Notes under the pieces: generated by a model
Told to the model about the DNA's origin: nothing
Seen by the model: the letters and a program-made list of their open reading frames with translations, nothing else
Database searches by the model: none
Source of the DNA: CBDCNP01 sp965222425
Lineage (GTDB): Bacteria > Acidobacteriota > Vicinamibacteria > Marinacidobacterales > DATDRI01
Direction of reading: 5' to 3'
Length of the DNA: 64,000 bases
Assembly (NCBI GenBank): GCA_965222425.1
Contig: CBDCTW010000018.1
Location: forward strand, 496,001-560,000
In this document: positions 57,859 to 64,000 of the stretch, piece after piece
How positions within the stretch are numbered: the first letter of the stretch is position 1
How the letters are laid out: each line of letters opens with the position of its first letter
Made by a program: the position numbers and the translations under genes

Positions 57859-58167
57859 ATGCCTAGAGAATCGCCGTTTGACATTGAGTTGACCGTCGAC
57901 GAGCACGATATCCTTGAAGAAACAGCCAGAGCATATACGTCACCGTATATCGATGTTGTTCGTGCAAAGATCATTCTGTATGCCGCCGAAGGCCTGACGA
58001 ACAAGGAGATTGGAGAGCGCCTCGACACTCCGCGACAGATCGTGAGCAAGTGGCGGAAGCGTTTTTTCGACCAACGCCTGGCAGGGCTGCAAGAGCAGCC
58101 CCGCCGGGGGCGGCCCGGCCAGTTTTCCCCCCTCCGTCGTCGTCGCCGTAAAGGCTCTCGCGTGTGA
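57859..58167 (+). CDS. IS630 transposase, N-terminal frame (ORFA)
   Basis: A 102-residue frame holding a helix-turn-helix of the IS630 type (RAKIILYAAEGLTNKEIGERLDTPRQIVSKWRKRF, LAGLQEQPRRGRPGQ). After RPGQF the native sequence continues in the +1 frame; the switch lies at TTTTCCCCCC (58123-58132). The in-frame tail (SPLRRRRRKGSRV) is therefore not native. It is either a programmed frameshift or a 1-nt indel. Confidence 0.8.
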   Translation: MPRESPFDIELTVDEHDILEETARAYTSPYIDVVRAKIILYAAEGLTNKEIGERLDTPRQIVSKWRKRFFDQRLAGLQEQPRRGRPGQFSPLRRRRRKGSRV

Positions 58168-58168
58168 G

Positions 58169-59008
58169 TTGCCGCACCAAACTGGACTGCCGCTCTCACG
58201 ACTCAGCACCGCGGACCTCCGTCGAGCCGCGATCGACCGTGGGATCGTGGCGAACATCGGACAGACGACCATCTGGCGTTGGTTGAGTGAGGACGCCATT
58301 AAGCCCTGGACCCATCGTAGCTGGGTGTTCCCGCGCGACCCGGACTTCGAAGCCAAAGCAGCTCCCATTCTCGACCTCTACCAAGGACGTTGGCGTCGTA
58401 AGCCCTTCTCTGGAAACGAGTTCGTCATCAGCGCCGATGAGAAACCCCGTATCCAGTGCCGGCTTCGCACATACCCGACGACTTCGACGGCTCCAGGGCG
58501 GCCGATGCGCATCGAGCATGAGTACTCTCGTGAAGGCACGGTGAACTACCTTGCCGCATGGGATGTTCACCGCGCGAAAGTCTTCGGTCATTGCGAACCG
58601 AAGAGCACGATCGTCTCCTTCGAGCGCTTCGTCGGGCAAGTCATGCGTCGCAAGCCCTATCGCACCGCGAAGCGAGTCTTCTGGATCGTCGATAACGCTT
58701 CCATTCATCGCGGCAAAGCTTCTGTCGAGCGCTTCCGGCAACAGTGGCCTAATTCCGTACTCGTTCATACCCCAACCCATGCCAGCTGGCTCAATCAAGT
58801 CGAGATCTTCTTCTCTATCGTTCAAAGAAAGGTCCTCACCCCGAACGACTTCTTGGCACCCGACGACATCCCTTTCCATCTTTCCAAGTTCGAACGCTAC
58901 TACGAGGACATCGCTCGACCCTTTCAATGGAAATTCACCCGCAAAGACCTCAAACAGCTGATGAAACGCCTTGCCGTATACGAACCTCGTCTTGCTTCCG
59001 CCGCTTGA
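58169..59008 (+). CDS. IS630 transposase, catalytic frame (ORFB)
   Basis: A 279-residue frame with the DDE core: FVISADEKPRIQ (Asp) near residue 88, VFWIVDNASIHRG (Asp) near 170, and THASWLNQVEIFFSIVQRKVL (Glu) near 205. The native sequence begins earlier, in this frame, at about 58130 (PPSVVVAVKALACELPHQ). The annotated start is a weak TTG, so this part is likely made only by frameshifting from ORFA. Confidence 0.85.
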   Translation: MPHQTGLPLSRLSTADLRRAAIDRGIVANIGQTTIWRWLSEDAIKPWTHRSWVFPRDPDFEAKAAPILDLYQGRWRRKPFSGNEFVISADEKPRIQCRLRTYPTTSTAPGRPMRIEHEYSREGTVNYLAAWDVHRAKVFGHCEPKSTIVSFERFVGQVMRRKPYRTAKRVFWIVDNASIHRGKASVERFRQQWPNSVLVHTPTHASWLNQVEIFFSIVQRKVLTPNDFLAPDDIPFHLSKFERYYEDIARPFQWKFTRKDLKQLMKRLAVYEPRLASAA

Positions 59009-59175
59009 CCGTTGAAAAATACGTCACCGAACTTTCGGGATAGCGTACTTAGGTAGCCCCGAACAGGTAGATTCGAAAGAGAACGCGATTTAGCTGCCTG
59101 CTAGCCCTGCTCAAGACGTTCATCTGATTGACCCCATTGTACCATTCCCTCGGGGCTACAACCAGGCTCGCTTCC

Positions 59176-59205
59176 TTGACGCGGTGAGAGCCCTCTCCCT
59201 ATAAT
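59176..59205 (+). promoter_or_regulatory. Sigma70-type promoter of the cyclic-nucleotide-binding gene
   Basis: TTGACG, an 18-bp spacer and a perfect TATAAT at 59200-59205, giving a leader of about 40 bases before the GTG start. Confidence 0.65.
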
Positions 59206-59254
59206 CCCCTCGGCTCCTTCGATGTGCGAAAACCCAGTAGACTAACGAGGATCC

Positions 59255-60281
59255 GTGAGCGACGACTCATTCGAAGAAGTGGGCGATATCAGCTTTCTAC
59301 GCGAGGCCGAGCTCTTCCGCAATATGCCCAAGGAAGTACTCCGCGCTGTCTCGGCGCAGGCCAAAACCGTGACGTTGAATTCGGGCGAGACGGTCGTCAA
59401 GAGAGGCGATGCGGGTGACCGGGTGTTCGTCGTCAAGAGCGGAATGGTCGAGGTGGTAAGCCCAACCGAATCGAAAGACACCGGTGAGGCTCCCCCGCTC
59501 TTCTACCTAGGCAAGGGCGAATGCTTCGGCGAGCTCGCCATCCTGACCGAGTCGCGTCGACACGCGGATGTTCGAGTGCCCGAGCAAGCTCAGTTGATGA
59601 TCATCGAGCGCGATCTTTTCGATGAGCTGATGAAGAACTACGCGGGCTTCGCCAGTCAGCTGTGCGTTATCTTGGCGCACCGCCTGGTCAAGTGGCTCCA
59701 AGGCCTTCCCATGGACGACAAGAAGGAGCTTCAAGGAAACCTGCAGTTCTTCGACTTGGCCACCGTCGTCCAGACGCTGATCTCTTCCGGCCAAACAGGC
59801 GTCATGACTCTGACGTTGGCCCGTGAGCCGGTAGCGCAACTCATCTTCCATAGCGGCAACATCTTCCGCGCCAGCTATGCAAACCGGACCGGCAATGAAG
59901 CCGTCCACCATCTCTTTCAAGTGCCACCTCAGGCGGATTTCCGTTTCTCGAGCAGCAGGATGAGGATAAAGGTAAGGGACCCGATCCTGGAATCACCGTA
60001 CCCGCCATGGCTCTCATGATGGATTCGGTCCGCCTGCAAGACGAGCTGTCCGTCTTGCGAGAGCAGTTACCACCCGACGGCGCGAGCCTCAAGCGGGGCG
60101 ACTCCGGCGATTTCACGCCTCTGGCGATAGTGAAATCGGAAAAACCGCGCAGGCGCTTTGGACACGCCTCGAGAAACCGGCGACGGTTGGCGAGCTCATA
60201 GACGCGTCGACCAGTTGCCATTATCATGCCGCCCTCGCGTTGCTAGGATTGTTGGAATCGAAACAGGTTCAACCAGCGTAG
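59255..60281 (+). pseudogene. Cyclic-nucleotide-binding/DUF4388 regulator with two frameshifts
   Basis: One gene spread over three frames. From GTG 59255 a cNMP-binding domain (about 15-140; FLREAELFRNMPKEVL, GETVVKRGDAGDRVFVVKSG, GKGECFGELAILTESRRHADV) leads into a DUF4388/PATAN-like domain (LQGNLQFFDLATVVQTLISSGQTGVMTL, LIFHSGNIFRASYANRTGNEAV). Adding a T at 59944-59946 continues FLEQQDEDKGKGPDPGITVP and MALMMDSVRLQDEL. Adding an A at 60140-60144 continues TAQALWTRLEKPATVGELID to a stop at 60281. Intact it would be a cytoplasmic sensor of about 342 residues. It may be functional if the gaps are sequence errors. Confidence 0.78.
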
Positions 60282-60298
60282 CACTCGAGAGAAGACTC

Positions 60299-61216
60299 GT
60301 GAGGATTCCCCCTGTTGCGACGGTCTTCGTCCTGATCGTGGGGCTCACGCCCGACACGGTCCGGTCCCAGAACGCGCAAGAGACCGATGCCCCGGCACCC
60401 TTTTCTTTCCCGATTCCCGAAAACTTGGTGCTCGATTTTCGCGTGTTCGAGTCTCGAACCGAATATCCCGACTACGATGCAATGGAGACCCTCAGCTTTT
60501 TCATCGACACCGACGGGCGGGCGGTCACCGCCTCGCAATGGCCCGGCACCATTGCCAAGAAAGTGCCGGAGACCTTCCTCGCTGCGTTGATCTACGATAC
60601 CGCGCCGGTGGTGGACGGCGTCAGCCGGTTCGAGTGGAGCAAAGGCTCTCGACGCATCAAGACCGAGATTCAAATCGAGGGTTTTCATCCGGCGGGAACT
60701 TTCAAAGCGCAGCTCGAATCTCAGTTCACGCGCGGCAACCGTACAACGAAGGAGCTGTCACGCGAGCTAGAGTTGCAGATGAAACGCACCTCGGTCTGGA
60801 GCAGTAGTGAGCTCGAGATGGCTGCCAGCGATTACATCTCACACTTCCGCGAGTACAAAGACCGCGAAAATCGGGGCCAGCTCTACGAGATGCTGCGTCC
60901 TTACACGTTCTTCCTGATCATGGTAGTGACGCCCCGCATCCTGACCGAGGAGGAGTCCGTCCCGCCTCGCACTCTGTCGCTACCCGCCGACGCCGAATTT
61001 CCGGTGCTGGACAACTCGGTGGGCTTCCCTTTGAAGGGAACCATCGTTTTGAGCTTCGGCGTCGATGAGTCCGGAGCGCCGGTGAACCCCCAGGTCCTCC
61101 GCTCGACGATGCCCGAGGCCAACCTTCAGGTCCTGGGGCAAGCGGCACGGTGGCGGTTTCCGGCGTCCAAAGATCCCGGTCGCGGCGAGGTCGAGATAGA
61201 GCTCGAGTTGCCCTAA
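60299..61216 (+). CDS. Exported protein with TonB-like C-terminal domain
   Basis: 305 residues. A signal-like N-terminus (RIPPVATVFVLIVGLTPDTVRSQ) precedes a beta-rich and helical middle region that I do not recognise (LVLDFRVFESRTEYPDYDAMETLSFF, SRELELQMKRTSVWSSSELEMA). The C-terminal 80 residues (GTIVLSFGVDESGAPVNPQVLRSTMPEANLQVLGQAARWRF) fit the TonB C-terminal fold, used in partner recognition at the cell envelope. It lacks a Pro-rich spacer and an obvious ExbD-type anchor. The start is the GTG at 60299, after GAGAGAAG. It lies 17 bp after the cNMP-binding gene, so the two are probably cotranscribed. Confidence 0.65.
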   Translation: MRIPPVATVFVLIVGLTPDTVRSQNAQETDAPAPFSFPIPENLVLDFRVFESRTEYPDYDAMETLSFFIDTDGRAVTASQWPGTIAKKVPETFLAALIYDTAPVVDGVSRFEWSKGSRRIKTEIQIEGFHPAGTFKAQLESQFTRGNRTTKELSRELELQMKRTSVWSSSELEMAASDYISHFREYKDRENRGQLYEMLRPYTFFLIMVVTPRILTEEESVPPRTLSLPADAEFPVLDNSVGFPLKGTIVLSFGVDESGAPVNPQVLRSTMPEANLQVLGQAARWRFPASKDPGRGEVEIELELP

Positions 61217-61221
61217 CCGGC

Positions 61222-61267
61222 GCCTGGCGAGACCGCTAGCTGCAACCACCTGTTTTTGGCGCCAGGC
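61222..61267. other. Inverted repeat downstream of the TonB-like gene
   Basis: GCCTGGCG (61222-61229) pairs with CGCCAGGC (61260-61267) across a 30-nt loop containing a T5 run. It may be a weak terminator. Confidence 0.35.
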
Positions 61268-61290
61268 ACATCGGCAACAGATAGTCTGCA

Positions 61291-61340
61291 GCTCATGCTC
61301 TAGAAATAGCCGCTCATGCTAAAAAACAGCAGCTCATGGG
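61291..61340 (+). promoter_or_regulatory. Three direct repeats (GCTCATG) at 21- and 20-bp spacing: LytTR-type operator
   Basis: CAGCTCATGCT, CCGCTCATGCT and CAGCTCATGGG start their GCTCATG core at 61291, 61312 and 61332. LytTR regulators bind direct repeats two helical turns (about 21 bp) apart, and the middle copy CCGCTCA resembles the BtsR/YehT site. A fourth CTCATGCT is at 61430-61437. They lie 115-165 bp upstream of the lytS-like gene. Confidence 0.6.
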
Positions 61341-61454
61341 CCCAATATGTCGGGCGCGCCTCATCTTCACGCCCCAACAGGCTTAAGCTATTCCAACGGC
61401 AGGTCTTAGCTTTTTGACTCGCCCCAAATCTCATGCTAACTTGCTGACCAGAGT

Positions 61455-62768
61455 ATGGAGAAAACCCTCTCTCAGGACCAGCTGGTTCTGGTGACCCTCC
61501 TCGTCAAACTCGGGGTGATGGCGTCCATCGCCAGCCTTTTGGGCCGCTTTGAAGCCTTTAAACGACTGCTTCAACGAGAGGAGCTCACGCTCACCGAGAA
61601 GTGGATCTTCGCTCTATTTGCCGGCATGCTGCTCTCGTCCAGTGTCGGCACTCGCATTCTCCTGAACTACGATGCCGCCGACCTTTCATTGTCTGGAACC
61701 CTCCTGATCGGGCTCCTCGCGGGGCCCATCGCTGGAGCGGCGGTTGGATTGATGGTGGGGGCTCCCGCCGTCGGTCACGGCGAGTTCATGGCCTTGCCGC
61801 TTGGCGTCCTTTACGGCGTCGCCGGAGGTATCGTTCGCGAGCTCTGCCGCAAGGAAGATATCTGGAGCTTTTCCCCGTTGATTTTTCTCAACCTGTACCG
61901 CATCGGCAAGACCGCCTTCCGTGACCGCATCTTCGGCTGGCAGATCGTGATCTTCGGAGTGACGGTGTCGCTGGAGTCACTCAGGATCTTTGTCGGTTCG
62001 GACCTACTACCGGGGACGATTTTCTACTTGAGCTCCAACAATGCGTGGGTGATGTTGGCCATCTATGTCTCGACGCTTTCGTGTCTCGGCATCCCACTCA
62101 AGATCTGGAACAACATCCGACTGGAGCAAAAACTTCGGGACCGAGAGGTGCTGGTCGTACAGGCACGGCTCAAGGCGCTCTCCAGCCAGATCAATCCCCA
62201 CTTCTTGTTCAACACCTTGAACTCCGTGGCCTCGGCCATTCGCACCGACCCCGAGGTGGCAAGGGGCCTCATCCGCAAGCTCTCCAGCATCCTTCGGAAG
62301 CTCACCCAGGAGCAGGAAAGCTTCATCCCCCTCCGCGAGGAGTTGGAGTTCATCGATTCCTATTTGGATATCGAATCGGTTCGCTTCGGGACCGGAAAGC
62401 TCGTCGTTCAGAAAGAAGTCGAGCGAGAAGCCTTGGAGACTTTCGTGCCCTCGATGATCGTGCAACCTCTAGTGGAAAACGCCGTTAAGCACGGAATCTC
62501 GAAACGGCTGGAAGGGGGCCGCATCATCATCCGCGCCCATAGCGACAACGATCGGACGATCATCGAAATTGAGGATAATGGCACCGGGCTGCCCCAGGAA
62601 TCTCAGGAGGAGCCGGGGTTGGGAATTGGACTGACCAACGTGAACGAGCGGCTGCAGGTGATTTACGGCGAGAAAGGCCAGCTGCGGCTCACGAGAATCC
62701 CAGGTCGAGGAACGCTGGCCCGGCTCGAGATCCCCCAGGTCGACTTGTCTTACTTGAGGGCGAGCTGA
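61455..62768 (+). CDS. LytS-type sensor histidine kinase (5TMR-LYT)
   Basis: A 437-residue inner-membrane kinase. Five or six transmembrane helices (about 10-205; IFALFAGMLLSSSVGTRILL, LLIGLLAGPIAGAAVGLMVGAP) match the 5TM-LYT sensor. A linker leads to the His_kinase (PF06580) motif SSQINPHFLFNTLNSVASAIR near residue 237, with the phospho-acceptor His, and a GHKL domain with QPLVENAVKHGI near 336 and IEDNGTGLP near 374. Kinases of this class sense small molecules (pyruvate in BtsS/PyrS relatives); the ligand here is unknown. It overlaps nothing but is one base before its response regulator. LytTR-like sites lie upstream. Confidence 0.9.
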   Translation: MEKTLSQDQLVLVTLLVKLGVMASIASLLGRFEAFKRLLQREELTLTEKWIFALFAGMLLSSSVGTRILLNYDAADLSLSGTLLIGLLAGPIAGAAVGLMVGAPAVGHGEFMALPLGVLYGVAGGIVRELCRKEDIWSFSPLIFLNLYRIGKTAFRDRIFGWQIVIFGVTVSLESLRIFVGSDLLPGTIFYLSSNNAWVMLAIYVSTLSCLGIPLKIWNNIRLEQKLRDREVLVVQARLKALSSQINPHFLFNTLNSVASAIRTDPEVARGLIRKLSSILRKLTQEQESFIPLREELEFIDSYLDIESVRFGTGKLVVQKEVEREALETFVPSMIVQPLVENAVKHGISKRLEGGRIIIRAHSDNDRTIIEIEDNGTGLPQESQEEPGLGIGLTNVNERLQVIYGEKGQLRLTRIPGRGTLARLEIPQVDLSYLRAS

Positions 62769-62769
62769 T

Positions 62770-63537
62770 ATGGCAATTCGTGCCCTGGTAGTCGATGACG
62801 AGCGCTTGGCCAGGGACGAACTCTGCTTTCTTCTCGAGGCTTTCCCGGAAGTCGACGTCGTGGGCCAGGCGAGCAACGGCCTCGAAGCGGTGACTCAGGT
62901 CGAGCAGCTACGGCCGGAATTGCTCTTCCTGGATATCCAAATGCCGGGCCTGGACGGGTTTCAAGTACTGCGGGAGCTCGTTGTCAAGGACAGCGTCCCT
63001 CCGTGCGTGGTTTTCGTGACCGCCTACGACCAGTACGCCATCCAAGCGTTCGAGATCAACGCGGTTGATTATTTGCTCAAGCCGGTCGAAAAGGTACGTC
63101 TCGGCGAGGCCATCGCCCGTTCCCGGCGATTGATGGGCGAAGAAGCGCCCTTGGCCAATCGGCTGGGACGGATTCTGGGCGCCCTCGACAGGGAGACGTC
63201 ACTCAACCGCATGGTCGTCAAAGTGGGCGAGCGCTTCATGCTCGTGGACTCGAAGGACATCTTCTATGCGACCGTGGAAGGCGGCATCGTTACCGTCGCC
63301 ACCGACCAGTGGACCGGCACTTCCAACCTCCGCACCCTGGACGAGCTCATCGCAAATCTCGACCCCGATGTGTTCTGGCGCGTGCACCGTTCCTACGTCG
63401 TGAACCTGCGGCGCATCAAGGAGGTGATTCCCTGGTTCAATCGTACGCTCCAGCTCAAGATGGCCGATGAGCGCGAGACCGAGATCCCAGTATCCCGTTC
63501 TCAAACCCGCCGGCTGAAGGAACATTTCAAGCTCTAG
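62770..63537 (+). CDS. LytTR-type response regulator
   Basis: 255 residues. The receiver domain (VVDDERLARDEL; phosphorylated Asp in LLFLDIQMPGLDGF near residue 58; VTAYDQYAIQAF and YLLKPV with the switch Thr and Lys) is followed by a LytTR DNA-binding domain (MVVKVGERFMLVDSKDIFYATVEGG, FWRVHRSYVVNLRRIKEVIPW, IPVSRSQTRRLKEHF). It is the partner of the kinase one base upstream. The direct repeats at 61291-61340 are its most likely autoregulatory target. Confidence 0.93.
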   Translation: MAIRALVVDDERLARDELCFLLEAFPEVDVVGQASNGLEAVTQVEQLRPELLFLDIQMPGLDGFQVLRELVVKDSVPPCVVFVTAYDQYAIQAFEINAVDYLLKPVEKVRLGEAIARSRRLMGEEAPLANRLGRILGALDRETSLNRMVVKVGERFMLVDSKDIFYATVEGGIVTVATDQWTGTSNLRTLDELIANLDPDVFWRVHRSYVVNLRRIKEVIPWFNRTLQLKMADERETEIPVSRSQTRRLKEHFKL

Positions 63538-63552
63538 ATAGGCGGAATACGA

Positions 63553-63705
63553 GTGCAAGCTAATCGCATCCCGGGCCTTGCCGCCAATAGTGTGCTAGCC
63601 CTTTCGCTCTCGGTTGGTCCGGGCGTAGCGTTCGCACAGCCCCAAAAAGACGGGACCGGGTGGCCGCAATTCCGAGGCTCCAATGTCGACGGCATCTCGA
63701 CGTGA
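63553..63705 (+). pseudogene. PQQ-propeller protein, N-terminal fragment
   Basis: From GTG 63553: a signal peptide (VLALSLSVGPGVAFAQ), then TGWPQFRGSNVDGIS and a TGA. WPQFRGxNxDGIS is the usual start of PQQ-binding-like beta-propeller proteins, but the propeller is absent. The remaining bases to the HEAT-repeat gene show no continuation. It is a deletion remnant or a decayed gene. Confidence 0.55.
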
Positions 63706-63762
63706 TCGAATCTGACCACACCCGGATTTCGCATCGGGATCAACCGAAACTTCGGCGAAGAG

Positions 63763-64000
63763 CTACAGCGATGAATGGCCGGTCTCCGACATGCGGGCCC
63801 GCTCGAGACTTGCGATCGCCCGATTCGCCCAGTCCGCCACCCTACGATCGGGGTCAGCGAGAAGTGGCCTCAGATAAGGGATGGCGTCCGGGTCGCCGAC
63901 TCTTTCTAGCACCAACGCCATGCCCCTTCTGACGTCGACAACGGGATCGGATAGATAGGGAACGAGCTCCGTCAAGAAGGGGCTTCCGAGCTCCACCAAA
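63763..64000 (-). CDS. HEAT-repeat protein, C-terminal part (partial)
   Basis: About 79 residues visible; the gene continues beyond the right edge. Two HEAT-like helical repeats are seen: LTELVPYLSDPVVDVRRGMALVLERVGD and AIPYLRPLLADPDRRVADWANRAIASLE. Such repeats form scaffolds for protein interaction. The function cannot be named from this fragment. Confidence 0.65.
   Translation of the reverse strand, partial: LVELGSPFLTELVPYLSDPVVDVRRGMALVLERVGDPDAIPYLRPLLADPDRRVADWANRAIASLERARMSETGHSSL

Larger units (their letters stand above)
57786..59035 (+). mobile_element. IS630-family element
   Basis: About 1250 bp. The ends carry imperfect inverted repeats: AAGTACAGTGACGTAT at 57786 and, on the other strand, AAGTTCGGTGACGTAT ending at about 59034. 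A TA lies at the left boundary as expected for IS630/Tc1 insertion, but not clearly at the right. It encodes a two-frame DDE transposase. It inserted between the lat gene and the cyclic-nucleotide-binding gene. Confidence 0.8.

Overview
The window looks like a chromosomal contig from an uncultivated soil or sediment bacterium, most likely an Acidobacteriota member or close relative. This is inferred from gene content: two very large VPS10/BNR-propeller proteins, a DUF4388 regulator, relics of a Ser/Thr kinase of the 'GPYEILAPLGAGGMGEVYKA' type, an ASPIC/VCBS-type repeat protein, and GC-rich coding with GTG/TTG starts. No rRNA marker is present to confirm it.

Layout. 1-170 is the right end of an IS256-family element. 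148-6649 holds an aroA-aroK-phosphoesterase operon (minus strand), an RsbW-type anti-sigma kinase, a DUF2085 protein, a small membrane protein, a frameshifted ArnT-like glycosyltransferase and an inositol-monophosphatase-like enzyme. 6756-11574 holds a beta-barrel protein behind a sigma54-like promoter, HtrA/DegP, a VTT/DedA protein and the AmmeMemoRadiSam A/B pair. IS256 copy B follows, then pilB. 14967-21566 is a conserved housekeeping block: tRNA-Val, thrS, infC (ATC start), rpmI, rplT, a ZapB-like coiled coil, zapA, a structured intergenic RNA candidate, thiL and a DUF2062 protein, followed by gatC-gatA on the minus strand.

23586-30190 is bounded by inverted 59-bp copies of the end of a second IS256-type element. 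It carries a recombinase relic, a GT2 glycosyltransferase, a CotH-kinase-like lipoprotein and a VCBS-repeat protein, which is the geometry of an old composite transposon. IS256 copy C sits inside a membrane-protein relic just downstream. Two tandem paralogous lipoproteins and a polysaccharide-type cluster (SDR, hexapeptide acyltransferase, radical SAM, asparagine synthetase) fill 32.4-39.6 kb.

40334-46532 is an arginine cluster: argR, an unidentified P-loop protein, argC, argB, then argG-argH. Tandem ARG-box-like operators with a 21-bp period overlap promoters at both operons. The P-loop gene is therefore the first gene of a likely ArgR-controlled operon, in a cluster that shows no N-acetylglutamate-forming gene. 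This is the best candidate for something undescribed.

46.6-56.3 kb is a rearranged zone: a sulfatase relic, split kinase relics, the two VPS10/BNR proteins, and IS256 copy D without a target-site duplication. Then come a lysine 6-aminotransferase, an IS630-type element, and a signalling cluster (cyclic-nucleotide-binding/DUF4388 protein, TonB-like protein, LytS-LytTR two-component pair). Three direct repeats spaced 20-21 bp upstream of lytS look like LytTR operator sites. The window closes with a PQQ-propeller fragment and a partial HEAT-repeat gene.

Six frameshifts in otherwise recognisable genes are each repaired by adding one base to a homopolymer, so some apparent pseudogenes may be consensus errors rather than real lesions.
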